A stretch of 64,000 nucleotides of DNA from Mesorhizobium sp. (GTDB taxonomy: Bacteria > Pseudomonadota > Alphaproteobacteria > Rhizobiales > Rhizobiaceae), in assembly GCA_004020645.1 (NCBI GenBank), contig SAQL01000013.1, forward strand, positions 140,546-204,545. The letters run 5' to 3'. The notes below the pieces were generated by a model. The model was not told the DNA's origin, ran no database searches, and saw only the letters and a list, made by a program, of their open reading frames with translations. Of this stretch, positions 9,004 through 17,653 are shown piece by piece; position 1 is the stretch's first letter, and the number at the start of each line of letters is the position of its first letter. Made by a program: the position numbers and the translations under genes.

Positions 9004-10142
9004 ATAATGTTCCGAACCTTGCCAGCGGCCAAGGTCGAATATTATCGTGAAACGGTCAGTACACCTGCTACTACGTTCGGATATGAGCCAATTTGATTAG
9101 CCGTCGGATGTGACCTGTTTCCTGCGGCAGATCCACCAATCTGCTACGCCTGACCTTCTGCAGACGCGGTTTTTTCTCGGCGCCTTAATACGTGGAGTAG
9201 CGTTGCGTTCCAATCATTGCCATTGATGGAGAATGCTCCGCGCCGTCTTCAAGGTAACCGCATGTCTGTTGCTCATCGCCACCTTGGCCGCAACGATTGT
9301 GCCGATTGGTATGCGCCCCCATTGAGGACGCGCCGGCAGCGTCGGGGTTTCGGCTGGCTGCATCCTTGCAAAGAAAGGCTGGTTGAGACGCTAGAATGTC
9401 CGTCTGAGCGGCGCCACGAGCCATTGGTCGAACTGCATAGCATACCGCATGGCGGTGACGCTCCCACTCCTACAAATCCACCTGCTGTACTCCCAATTGG
9501 TGTCGCGCCCCTGATTGATGCCGTGCTAATGTTCCGGCCGGCTTGGGAGGTTCCGATCGACTTCATTGCGAATGTGTTCGCCGGCGCGTGGGCTGCCGGA
9601 GTGCTTGCCGCCATCTGGTATGTCCGGATGCGGCCCTCGCCGCCCATTGCCGAAAGTCAGCAAGACCGCGATTTGCGGGAATGGCTGGGCGGCCAACTGT
9701 AAAGATCGCTCCTGGCGGATTTCCGGCAGGGCCCAACGTCGCCGTTCACCGCCGCTCGGCATTGATCGTTGTCGGTTGCGGGTCGCGTCCGGCCCCGTTG
9801 TCTGCGGGTCCACACGCATTGCGGCGCGAAGAGGTGCCTCCTGCGCTTGCGGAGTCGATGGCAGTCCTCCAACGGCACGGCCTGTGAATTCCACTGCCAG
9901 GCCGAACCCGAGTTTGCGGCGGCCGGCGGCTGGGCGCCGCTTGGCCCGCGTCTGTTTGGCCCTACAGCTCAGTTCCCGACGAGGCGATCGCGACGCTGAC
10001 TAAGGCCGCACGCACGGCTTTTCCCGAATGGTGGTCGTGGCCGTCGGTTAATCGAGTGCGCCTGCCCGCCCTGATCCAAAAGGAACATTCATGGCCCTGT
10101 TCCGGATTTGACGCCTGGCGGACTCGTGGTCATGCTGGACCG
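9004..10142. other. Region with decayed or unassigned sequence
   Basis: About 1.1 kb between the acyltransferase and the HAD phosphatase. It includes a possible VanZ-like N-terminal remnant at 9233-9325 and a 57-residue frame at 9529-9702 with one hydrophobic segment (FIANVFAGAWAAGVLAAIWY) but no ribosome site. A good AAAGGAA site before an ATG at 10090 leads to only six codons. Nothing else is supported. Confidence 0.45.
9233..9325 (+). pseudogene. Possible N-terminal remnant of a VanZ-like membrane protein
   Basis: An ATG preceded by GATGGAGA opens a 30-codon frame: one hydrophobic helix (ACLLLIATLAATIVPIGMRPH), then a stop. The helix followed by a P-x-x-x-RP turn resembles the first segment of VanZ-family membrane proteins, but no continuation is found in any frame. 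Weak call. Confidence 0.25.
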
Positions 10143-10913
10143 ATGACAAGGGGTGTACTGCTGGACCTCGCAGGCGTCATCTATGATAGCGATACCGCCA
10201 TACCAGGCGGGATCGACGCAATCGCGCGTTTGCGCCAGGCCGGTTTGGCCATACGCTTCGTAAGCAATACCACGCGCTCGTCGAAACAGAGGGTTCTCGA
10301 ACGTCTGAAGGCGATGGGACTCACCGTTACCAATGCAGATGTTTTCACGCCGGCGCACGCTGCGCGCGAATGGCTGCTTCGCAATGGCCGCGCGCCATAC
10401 TTGTTGGTTCACCCCGGCCTTGCGCCGGATTTTTGCGAACTGCCGGATCGCGACAAGCGCGCCGTCATCGTCGGCGATGCCGGAGACGCCTTCACATATG
10501 CGGCGTTGAATGACGCGTTCCGCGAACTGAGCGCGGGGGCCGAATTGCTGGCCCTTGCCACCAACCGGACGTTTCGGGATGCCGACGGCGAGCTCAGCCT
10601 CGATGCAGGGCCATTCGTCGCGGCTTTGGAATTTGCCTCCCTGAAACGCGCAACCGTTCTCGGCAAGCCCTCGCCGGCATTCTTTCAGTCGGCGCTGGCA
10701 AGCATGGACTGTCCGCCAGATCAGGCGATCATGGTCGGTGACGACGCCGAGGCCGATATAGCTGGCGCCCTGCGCGCCGGACTTTCGGGCGCGTTGCTGG
10801 TCCGGACAGGCAAATACCGGCAGGGCGATGAGAAACGGTTTGATCCGCGCCCGACTGCGACCGTCGCCGATCTCGCGGCGGCAACCGACTGGATCATTGC
10901 GCGCCGAGACTGA
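10143..10913 (+). CDS. HAD superfamily class IIA phosphatase, LHPP-like
   Basis: A 256-residue cytoplasmic hydrolase. Motif I is VLLDLAGVIYD, where the usual second aspartate is replaced as in LHPP (phospholysine phosphohistidine pyrophosphate phosphatase) proteins (DISGVLY). Motif II is FVSNTTRSS, the conserved lysine is in VLGKPSPAFF, and motif IV is MVGDDAEADIAGA. The class IIA cap lies between residues ~75 and 180. The chosen ATG aligns with the family start; an in-frame ATG at 10056 would add 29 residues without family resemblance. The substrate is likely a phosphorylated small molecule or a phosphohistidine/phospholysine; not decided here. It converges on the Rieske-FAD reductase gene. 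Confidence 0.85.
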   Translation: MTRGVLLDLAGVIYDSDTAIPGGIDAIARLRQAGLAIRFVSNTTRSSKQRVLERLKAMGLTVTNADVFTPAHAAREWLLRNGRAPYLLVHPGLAPDFCELPDRDKRAVIVGDAGDAFTYAALNDAFRELSAGAELLALATNRTFRDADGELSLDAGPFVAALEFASLKRATVLGKPSPAFFQSALASMDCPPDQAIMVGDDAEADIAGALRAGLSGALLVRTGKYRQGDEKRFDPRPTATVADLAAATDWIIARRD

Positions 10914-10950
10914 TTGCGCGGGCTGAACCGGCCGTACAGCGGGCGCTTCG

Positions 10951-12483
10951 CTAGGTGGTTTGGCGCTCCATTTCCACCTCGGCCCCTAGGCTTTCGATGT
11001 CGCGGAAGATCGAAGCGACAGCCAGCGTGCGCCCTTCGCGCTTGAAGCGGAGCAGGCAATCCTTGGCAACGATGTCCCCATCGATCGCGATCTCGTCCCA
11101 TTGCACGGCATGGCCGACGTAGTTGATGGGAACATCGTAATGCTGGCTCCAGAAGAACGGCACGGCGACGAATTTCTCGCGATGGCCGAGCATGTTGAGG
11201 GCCGCGGTTCGCCCCTGCCTCTCGGCAACTACCCAATGCTCGACCCGAATGTTCTCGCCACTGTGAGGATCTGGCCACCGCGCAATGTCGCCGGCCGCGA
11301 AGATGCCTGGTGCGCTCGTCTCCAAAAAAGCGTTTACTACGACACCGCGGTCAAGGATGAGCCCCGCCGTTTCGGCAAGCCCTGTCCGCGGTCGCACGCC
11401 GATGCCGACGACGACGAAATCCGCCACCAACGTATCGCCACTGCTGAGTTTCACCTTGCTGCCTTCGATGCTGCTCGCGGTGTCCTCGAGATGGAATACG
11501 ACACCATTCTCCTCATGGAGGACGCGGATGAAGTCGCCCATTTGCGGACCCATGATCCGTTCCATGGGCCGTTTTTCCGGTGCCACGACATGAACTTCGA
11601 TCGCGCGCGAGCGCAGCGCCGCGGCAACCTCCAGGCCAATGAAACTGGCGCCAAGCACGACGGCGCGGCGCGCAGTCGTGGCTCGCTCGATGATCGCCTT
11701 GCAATCTGCGAACGAGCGCAGCGTGTGAACATGTGGTTGGTCGGCGCCTTGTATGGTCAGGCGAACCGGTTCGGCTCCGGTCGCCAGGAGTAGCCTGTCG
11801 TAGGGAGTCCGGGCCCCGTCCGCCAGTACAACTTCGCCAGAGCGTGTATCGATGCTGGCGACGTTCGCATTGAGACGCAGGTCGATATCGTTCTTCGAGT
11901 AGAAGCTTTCCCTGCGCAGCGGAATCCAATCCTCCGGTACTTTGCCGGCGAGGTAGTCCTTGGAAAGATTGGGCCGATCAACCGGCGGCGCTTCGTCGTC
12001 GCTGAGCATGACAATGCTGCCTTGATAATGTTCGCGCCGCAGTGTTTCGGCCGCCGCGAAACCGGCCGCACCGCCACCGACAATGACGATCTTCTCCGGA
12101 ACCTGGCCGGAGCCTCCATCGCGCTGCTTGGGTGCCGTCCGTTTGCGCTTCTCGCCCACGAATATCCGATCATCGCGTTGTTCCACCGACCAGCAAGCGA
12201 GTGGACTGAAAGCTGGAGCGCGCAAGGCCTCGCCTGTACGCAAATCGAAGCACGCGTGATGCCAGGGACACCGGACGGTGTCTCCCACCGCAAGACCGTC
12301 GACGAGCGGCCCGCCATAATGTGTGCATGTCGCCCCGATGGCGAAGATCTCGGCCCCGCGGCGCACCAGCAGCACTTGCTCATCGCCGCAATGTCCGAGG
12401 AGCTTTGCGCCATCGGCAAGGTCGGACAACGCGATGCCCTCGACCAGATCCGGCCCGGTTGGTTTGCTATGACCTTCAGCCAT
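10951..12483 (-). CDS. Rieske [2Fe-2S]-FAD oxidoreductase fusion (AIFM3/ferredoxin reductase type)
   Basis: A 510-residue two-part protein. Residues ~10-105 are a Rieske domain with Cys53-x-His55 (CTHYGGPL) and Cys72-x2-His75 (CPWHHACFD) binding a 2Fe-2S cluster. Residues ~130-510 form a pyridine nucleotide-disulphide oxidoreductase of the rubredoxin/ferredoxin reductase class: FAD-binding IVIVGGGAAGFAAAETL, NAD-binding VVLGASFIGLEVAAAL, and GIFAAGDIARWPD. It should pass electrons between NAD(P)H, FAD and the internal cluster. A clean AAGGGAGAG site precedes the ATG. It is a single gene, convergent with the HAD phosphatase. The partner and physiological acceptor are unknown. Confidence 0.9.
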   Translation of the reverse strand: MAEGHSKPTGPDLVEGIALSDLADGAKLLGHCGDEQVLLVRRGAEIFAIGATCTHYGGPLVDGLAVGDTVRCPWHHACFDLRTGEALRAPAFSPLACWSVEQRDDRIFVGEKRKRTAPKQRDGGSGQVPEKIVIVGGGAAGFAAAETLRREHYQGSIVMLSDDEAPPVDRPNLSKDYLAGKVPEDWIPLRRESFYSKNDIDLRLNANVASIDTRSGEVVLADGARTPYDRLLLATGAEPVRLTIQGADQPHVHTLRSFADCKAIIERATTARRAVVLGASFIGLEVAAALRSRAIEVHVVAPEKRPMERIMGPQMGDFIRVLHEENGVVFHLEDTASSIEGSKVKLSSGDTLVADFVVVGIGVRPRTGLAETAGLILDRGVVVNAFLETSAPGIFAAGDIARWPDPHSGENIRVEHWVVAERQGRTAALNMLGHREKFVAVPFFWSQHYDVPINYVGHAVQWDEIAIDGDIVAKDCLLRFKREGRTLAVASIFRDIESLGAEVEMERQTT

Positions 12484-12810
12484 TTTGCTCTCCCTTGGCG
12501 CGATCCAGTGACAAGATCGCCTGTACGGCCGAGAAGCGGGAAATCTTCAGGTCACCAGCCTCGGAATACTTTCTGCCTGGTTGGCGCGCGTTCAGGTTCT
12601 CGGACACCGCTTGTGCCCAAACGTCCGGCCGCCTCATTCGTTGCCGGTTGGGCAGTACGCGCTGTCGATTTCCTGGCGTTTTGGATTCGTTCCCGCCCGC
12701 GGCTGCAACGGTCGCTTGTCGAACGCATCGCGGGACTGAAGCAATGACGCCGTCACGTAAACCTTTTCGCCGGACATGCGTTGTCCCTTCTCCAAGCCAA
12801 GGAGGCAGCC
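12484..12810. other. Divergent intergenic region
   Basis: About 330 bases between the Rieske-FAD gene (minus) and the SDR gene (plus). A minus-strand frame at 12476-12637 (53 codons) overlaps the Rieske-FAD start as ATGGCTGA but has no ribosome site or known family. The SDR ribosome site AAGGAGG lies at 12799-12805. No clear promoter was identified. Confidence 0.4.
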
Positions 12811-13782
12811 ATGCAGATGAAATCGGAAATCGCCGGCGAGGCGGCCAAGCAACGCCACATCCAGCGCGGCATCGATGCCAAGGACAAATCGAAGGGCAAG
12901 GGCAAGCAACAAGGCGCCATGCAGGCGGGAGCACGCAAATATCCCGAGCCGCCCTTTCCCGAACAGCATCAGCCGAAGCCGGGGCACGAATGGGCGATTG
13001 AGCCGGCGCCGCTTTATGACGCGCCGTTTTATATCGGGTCGAAAAAACTCGACGGCAAAGTGGCCGTCATCACCGGCGGCGATTCCGGCATCGGCCGAGC
13101 CGTGGCCGTGCTTTATGCTCGCGAAGGCGCTGACATCGCAATCGTCTATCTGTGCGAGGACAGGGACGCCGAAGAGACGAAGAAGGCCGTCGAAGCCGAG
13201 GGCCGGCGCTGCATACTGGTCAAGGCCGACGTCAGCGAGCGCGACCACTGCCACAAGGCTGTGGCTGAGGTGGTGAAGGAATTCGGCCGGATCGACGTGC
13301 TGGTCAACAACGCCGCTTTCCAGGTCCATTCCAGCGACTTCAGCGAGCTGACCGAAGAGCATTTCGACACGACGCTGAAGACCAACCTTTACGGCTACTT
13401 CCACATGACGCAGGAGGCCGTGCCGCATATGAAGCCCGGTTCGGCGATCATCAACAGCGGCTCCGTAACCGGCATCGAGGGCTCGAAGCAACTGGTCGAC
13501 TATTCGATGACCAAGGGCGGCATTCATGCCTTCACGCGCGCACTCTCCGGCAACCTCATCGAAAAGGGAATTCGGGTGAACTGCGTGGCGCCGGGCCCGG
13601 TGTGGACGCCGCTCAACCCGTCGGACAAGCAAGCCGGTGACGTTTCGAAATTTGGCGCAAGCACGCCGATGAAACGGCCAGCGCAGCCGGAGGAGATCGC
13701 GCCGGCCTATGTGTTCCTCGCCTCGCCGCACTGCTCGAGCTACATCACCGGCGAGATACTGCCGATAATCGGCGGCTACTGA
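12811..13782 (+). CDS. Short-chain dehydrogenase/reductase (YhdF/YghA-like)
   Basis: A 323-residue NAD(P)-dependent oxidoreductase. The ATG at 12811 follows an AAGGAGG site; an upstream in-frame TTG at 12781 lies before that site and is rejected. After a charged N-terminal tail (~85 residues, including KGKGKQQG and YPEPPFPEQHQPKPG) comes the Rossmann core: TGGDSGIGRAVA cofactor loop, DVLVNNAA, catalytic serine in INSGSVTG, and YSMTK with the catalytic Tyr and Lys. The C terminus SYITGEILPIIGGY is typical. The long tail places it in the YhdF/YghA group, often linked to general stress (Bacillus GspA/YhxC-like proteins). The substrate is unknown. Confidence 0.88.
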   Translation: MQMKSEIAGEAAKQRHIQRGIDAKDKSKGKGKQQGAMQAGARKYPEPPFPEQHQPKPGHEWAIEPAPLYDAPFYIGSKKLDGKVAVITGGDSGIGRAVAVLYAREGADIAIVYLCEDRDAEETKKAVEAEGRRCILVKADVSERDHCHKAVAEVVKEFGRIDVLVNNAAFQVHSSDFSELTEEHFDTTLKTNLYGYFHMTQEAVPHMKPGSAIINSGSVTGIEGSKQLVDYSMTKGGIHAFTRALSGNLIEKGIRVNCVAPGPVWTPLNPSDKQAGDVSKFGASTPMKRPAQPEEIAPAYVFLASPHCSSYITGEILPIIGGY

Positions 13783-13869
13783 GTGCCAGTCGCCCGCTCA
13801 GCTCGATCGCCGTGCGACCTCTCGCGTGTGACGTGGAAGCGGCGATCTCAGACATGAAATGGTCGACAG

Positions 13870-15582
13870 ATGTATTTCATTGCCTTGGCGACAGACTATG
13901 ACGGCACGCTGGCGCACGATGGGATCGTAGCTGAAAAGACCCTTGCAGCGCTCGAACGAGTCAAGAAAAGTGGCCGCAAGCTCATTCTCGTCACGGGCCG
14001 CGAACTGCCCGACCTCAAGCGGGTTTTTCCCGAGCTCGGCGTGTTCGACAAGGTCGTCGCCGAAAATGGGGCGTTGATCTACACGCCGGCCAGCGAGGAA
14101 GAACGTGCGATCTCACCGGCACCGGCGGCGAAATTTGTCGCCAGGTTGAAGAAACGCGGCGTCAAGCCGCTCTCAGTCGGACGGTCGATCGTTGCGACCT
14201 GGGAACCACACCAGGCAACAGTTCTTGAGGTCATCAAGGAACTCGGGCTGGAGCTGGAAATCATCTTCAACAAGGGCGCGGTGATGGTGCTGCCCAGCGG
14301 CATCAACAAGGCAGCCGGGCTGGCAGCCGCACTTGAGGACCTCAAGCTGTCGCCACACAATGTGGTCGGTATTGGCGATGCTGAAAACGATCATGCCTTC
14401 CTGCGGGCCTGCGGCTGCAGCGTCGCTGTCGACAATGCACTTGCGGCGGTCAAGGATACCGCGGACCTTGTAACGCGCGGCGCGCGTGGAAAAGGCGTCG
14501 AGGAACTGATCGAAAAACTGGTAAAGCGCGATCGGGAATTTGTCCGAAAACGCCGCGACGGCATCCTTCTTGGCATGGTCGGCGGCGACGAAGTCTATCT
14601 GACGCCGACCGACACGGTGCTGATCGCCGGAAGCTCCGGCATCGGCAAATCCACCTTGGCCACCGCGCTGACGGAACACTTCGTCGAGAACGGCTTTCAG
14701 TTCTGCATTTTCGACCCGGAAGGCGACTATGATGGCCTCGAAGGTGCCGTCCGGATAGGCGATGGCTCAAGCGAACCGACAAAGGCTCAAGTGCTCGACC
14801 TGATCGAAAAGCCGGACACCAATGTGGTCGTCAATGGGCTGGCATTGCGGGTCAATGAGCGACCTGACTTCTTTGCCGATCTGCTCCCCGGTCTTGGCAG
14901 TTTCCGCTACCGTACGGCGAGGCCGCATTGGCTGGTCATCGACGAGGCGCATCATCTTCTGCCCAAGAGGCGCGACGACACGCGCGCCGTCCTGTCGCTG
15001 GAATTGCCGGGAACTGTCCTGATCACCGTTCACCCGGACGCGATCTCGACCGACGCCCTGCGGCTGGTCACTGCCATCATTGCGCTCGGTCCCAAGGCCA
15101 AGAATGTCATCAAGGCCTTCTGTCATGAGACGGGTGCCAAGCCGCCAAAGGATATTCCGTCGCCAAAAGAGGAGCGCGTGTTGTTCTGGCGGCCGCAAAC
15201 TCGCAAGAAGATTGCCGTGGTCAAAGCGATCGAGCCGCGCCAGTCTCTCAAGCGTCACAGTCGCAAATATGCAGAAGGTCAGCTCGACGAGGCCGGCAGC
15301 TTCTATTTCAGAGGTCCCGACAACACGATGAACCTGCGGGCCCACAACCTGATGATCTTCGCTCAGATCGCCGAGGGCATCGACGACAGAACCTGGGAGC
15401 ATCACCTGCGCGCCGGCGACTATTCCGAATGGTTTCGCCATCAGATCAGGGACAAGGAGTTGGCGCGCGAAACCGCCGAGGCAGAAAAGGACGAAATGCT
15501 CTCGGCGCAGGAAAGCCGCAAGCACGTTCTGGATGCGGTGCGTCGCCGTTATACGGCGCCTGCCACCGCCCCGGAGGAATAG
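13870..15582 (+). CDS. HAD-IIB (Cof-type) phosphatase fused to a HerA-like P-loop ATPase
   Basis: A 570-residue two-domain protein. Residues 1-~225 are a Cof-type HAD hydrolase: DYDGTL (9-14), LVTGRE, lysine region FNKGAVMVLPSGINKAAGL and GDAENDHAFL near 168. Residues ~240-520 are a P-loop ATPase: Walker A GSSGIGKST (~253-261), CIFDPEGDYDG, and Walker B HWLVIDEAHHLLP (~352-364), with the 'FDPEGDY' and 'IDEAHHLLP' signatures of HerA/DUF87-type ATPases. The C-terminal ~40 residues are charged and helical. It stands alone with no obvious partner. Function is unknown: one domain should hydrolyse a phosphate ester, the other ATP. Domain calls are firm, biological role is not. Confidence 0.85.
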   Translation: MYFIALATDYDGTLAHDGIVAEKTLAALERVKKSGRKLILVTGRELPDLKRVFPELGVFDKVVAENGALIYTPASEEERAISPAPAAKFVARLKKRGVKPLSVGRSIVATWEPHQATVLEVIKELGLELEIIFNKGAVMVLPSGINKAAGLAAALEDLKLSPHNVVGIGDAENDHAFLRACGCSVAVDNALAAVKDTADLVTRGARGKGVEELIEKLVKRDREFVRKRRDGILLGMVGGDEVYLTPTDTVLIAGSSGIGKSTLATALTEHFVENGFQFCIFDPEGDYDGLEGAVRIGDGSSEPTKAQVLDLIEKPDTNVVVNGLALRVNERPDFFADLLPGLGSFRYRTARPHWLVIDEAHHLLPKRRDDTRAVLSLELPGTVLITVHPDAISTDALRLVTAIIALGPKAKNVIKAFCHETGAKPPKDIPSPKEERVLFWRPQTRKKIAVVKAIEPRQSLKRHSRKYAEGQLDEAGSFYFRGPDNTMNLRAHNLMIFAQIAEGIDDRTWEHHLRAGDYSEWFRHQIRDKELARETAEAEKDEMLSAQESRKHVLDAVRRRYTAPATAPEE

Positions 15583-15689
15583 GGAGGTTCTGCTGCAGCG
15601 ATGTCGCTTTTACAGCAGGGCGAAGCAGCGGCCGGGTTGACCGCGTCATCCATGCCGAGTTCCATTTCATCCATGGTGTTTTCGGCTGG

Positions 15690-16136
15690 TCAGGGTTCAC
15701 TGTAGCCACTAGCAAAGAGGCGCAGGTCATAGGCCTCGGGATCGCGACGAAAGATCAACGCGCCCTTCCGTTGGGAATTCTGTGGGACATAGTCGAGCGT
15801 AGCGCTGCTCTCCTCGACGACCTCATCGCCATTGCGGAGCTCACCTTTGATCTCGACAGCAGCAACCGATTTCCCCGCCCTGTTTGCAGCGGCGAACTCG
15901 ACCACGTAGCCGCCCTCGGTGACCGCGACCGCGAGCGGCTGCACAACGATCCGGGCGGTCCCATCGCGCGTGCTCACGCCATCGACGACAAGATAGCTGA
16001 GCACGGCAAGCAGAACTACGGAGCTTATTCCCGCCACGACCCACTCCGTGACCGAAGTCCCGGGTCTGCGTGTCTTTGCTTTGTTGTCGGACTGCTGCTT
16101 CTGTGGCTTGTCGCCTTTTGCGGGATTTCTTGTCAC
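15690..16136 (-). CDS. TIGR02588-family protein (partner of TIGR02587)
   Basis: A 148-residue protein with a basic cytoplasmic N terminus (RNPAKGDKPQKQQSDNK), one membrane helix (VAGISSVVLLAVLSYLVV) and a periplasmic beta-rich domain (IVVQPLAVAVTEGGYVVEFA, LDYVPQNSQRKGALIFRRDP). The GTG start at 16136 overlaps the upstream stop as GTGA, indicating translational coupling; a longer frame from 16244 would run deep into the partner gene and is rejected. The pair TIGR02587/TIGR02588 is a known conserved gene pair of unknown function. Confidence 0.8.
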   Translation of the reverse strand: MTRNPAKGDKPQKQQSDNKAKTRRPGTSVTEWVVAGISSVVLLAVLSYLVVDGVSTRDGTARIVVQPLAVAVTEGGYVVEFAAANRAGKSVAAVEIKGELRNGDEVVEESSATLDYVPQNSQRKGALIFRRDPEAYDLRLFASGYSEP

Positions 16137-16975
16137 AGAATGAGCCTCGCAACCGCCGCCCCGAGCGCGCCAGGAAACGACAGAACCACGACTGCACTGA
16201 GTGTCTCCGAAAAGCCGGCGCCATCGGTCCTGCCGAACGTCCACAGGATGTAAAGGTTCACAAGCATCACCAGGACATAGCCGACGATCGCATAGCGAAA
16301 GAAGATGCTGACGAATCCAGCGCCTGGCTCGGGACTGTGCGAGCCGCGGAATTCGAACTCGTAGACGAAGGCGTGCATGAGAGCGAGGGTGACCACCACT
16401 AGGGCGATTTCCTGCCAGGGCTCCATCTTGTAGGCGATGAGGACGACCTCTTCCGTCGGTGCGATGTTCACCGATAGAAACAGCGCTCCGACCACCATCA
16501 GGAACAGCTCTCCGGTGTAGCCGGGCTCGGGAATGTCCTCCTCCTCCAACAAACTCGGGCCGAGCTGAGCGCGTGCCAAGGATGCTCCGAGACTACCTGG
16601 GACAACCTGCACCGCAATTTTGCCAATCACCTCCCGTAGCGGCATTTCGGCGGTCACGATGCCGAAAATAAAAAGCACCGCCGTAGCCGCCACAGCGGCC
16701 ACAAGTATGGCCACAAAAGCATCGGCGATGCGGTCGCGGAGCGCCACCGTGTGGCGAAAGCCTCCGTACTTGTGCAGCAGCACCAGCATTGGCAAAGTGA
16801 CAGCGAGGAACAGGGCGAGCCGCAATGGGTGAAGGTGAAAGCCCAGCGCCCAAGCCTCCATGGTCATCAGCACCGGGACGGCAAAGATCAACGCTCCGGC
16901 AAAGGCACGGCCAAGACCAATCCAGAACTCACGCGGCGTTAGCGCATGCCTGACGATGATCTCGGTTGGCGCCAC
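16133..16975 (-). CDS. TIGR02587-family integral membrane protein
   Basis: A 280-residue protein with about seven hydrophobic helices (e.g. FAGALIFAVPVLMTMEAWALG, LALFLAVTLPMLVLLHKYGG, ELFLMVVGALFLSVNIAPTEE). The segment NIAPTEEVVLIAYKM and the paired small gene downstream identify the TIGR02587 family. The start is GTG with a GAGGAGCGGAC ribosome site. On the minus strand upstream, GGAAC with a CATT 16 bases later gives a weak stress-type promoter match. Function is unknown; inner-membrane location is certain. Confidence 0.8.
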   Translation of the reverse strand: MAPTEIIVRHALTPREFWIGLGRAFAGALIFAVPVLMTMEAWALGFHLHPLRLALFLAVTLPMLVLLHKYGGFRHTVALRDRIADAFVAILVAAVAATAVLFIFGIVTAEMPLREVIGKIAVQVVPGSLGASLARAQLGPSLLEEEDIPEPGYTGELFLMVVGALFLSVNIAPTEEVVLIAYKMEPWQEIALVVVTLALMHAFVYEFEFRGSHSPEPGAGFVSIFFRYAIVGYVLVMLVNLYILWTFGRTDGAGFSETLSAVVVLSFPGALGAAVARLIL

Positions 16976-17082
16976 GTCCGCTCCTCAGAGATAGCTGCGG
17001 GGAACAATGTTTCCTGGGCAATCTTGTTCCGGACCCACAGTCGAACGGCGCAGCAACGTTCAAACCCAAGCCAAACCTGTTG

Positions 17083-17107
17083 GGAACTCGCGAGCCAGCT
17101 TTCCGTT
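17083..17107 (+). promoter_or_regulatory. Candidate EcfG/RpoE2 promoter for the PPC gene
   Basis: GGAAC at 17083-17087, 16 bases, CGTT at 17104-17107: a full match to the alphaproteobacterial general-stress sigma consensus. It ends 54 bases before the ATG at 17162. Confidence 0.75.
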
Positions 17108-17161
17108 CAAACTCTCGATCGAATGACAACCCAAAGCCGACACAGCGTCTGGAGTGAAATC

Positions 17162-17605
17162 ATGAAATCGCAACTCGTCGCCGAAAGCGCTGGACAAAGG
17201 ACGTTCGTGGTGGTGCTTGATCCCGGCGAGGAAGCGTTCGCGGCGCTTACCTCTTTCGCAGTCGAGCAGGACATTGGCGGCGCCTCGCTGACTGCGCTCG
17301 GCGCCTTCGAAACGGCGACCGTCGGCTGGTTCGACTTTGGGCAAAAGACCTTTCGCAAAATCCCGGTCCGCGAACAGTGCGAGGTGCTCAGCGCTATCGG
17401 CGATATCGCGATCGGCGACGACGGCAAGCCCAGTCTTCACATCCACGCGGTGCTCGGGTTGCGCGATGGCACGACGCGGGGCGGACATCTGCTCGAAGGA
17501 ATCGTTCGGCCGACACTCGAAGTCACATTGGTGGAAGCGCCTGGCCACCTGCGCCGCAGGAAACGTCCGGAACTCGGCATTGCCTTGATCGATCTCGATG
17601 CCTGA
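17162..17605 (+). CDS. PPC/DUF296 domain protein
   Basis: A 147-residue single-domain protein of the plants-and-prokaryotes conserved (PPC, DUF296) family. It has FVVVLDPGEEAFAALTSFA, IGGASLTALGAFETATVGWF and the metal-type HIHAVLGLRDGTTRGGHLLE motif near residues 95-115 with conserved histidines. PPC proteins form trimers; in plants they are joined to AT-hooks, while the bacterial role is unknown. The ATG at 17162 has a GGAGTG site; a longer upstream frame lacks family resemblance. A textbook stress promoter precedes it. Confidence 0.85.
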   Translation: MKSQLVAESAGQRTFVVVLDPGEEAFAALTSFAVEQDIGGASLTALGAFETATVGWFDFGQKTFRKIPVREQCEVLSAIGDIAIGDDGKPSLHIHAVLGLRDGTTRGGHLLEGIVRPTLEVTLVEAPGHLRRRKRPELGIALIDLDA

Positions 17606-17653
17606 GGCCGAACGCGGATCAGGCCAGGTCCGCTGAGTTGCGATCCGGCCCGC

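Noticed and set aside
9566..10003. Plus-strand frame of 145 codons
   Set aside because: Cysteine/arginine-rich composition typical of a chance frame; no start signal.
10056..10142. Longer start for the LHPP-like phosphatase
   Set aside because: The 29 added residues do not align with the family and have no ribosome site.
12634..13731. Long minus-strand frame (365 codons) opposite the SDR gene
   Set aside because: High-GC antisense shadow of a clear SDR; no family resemblance or ribosome site.
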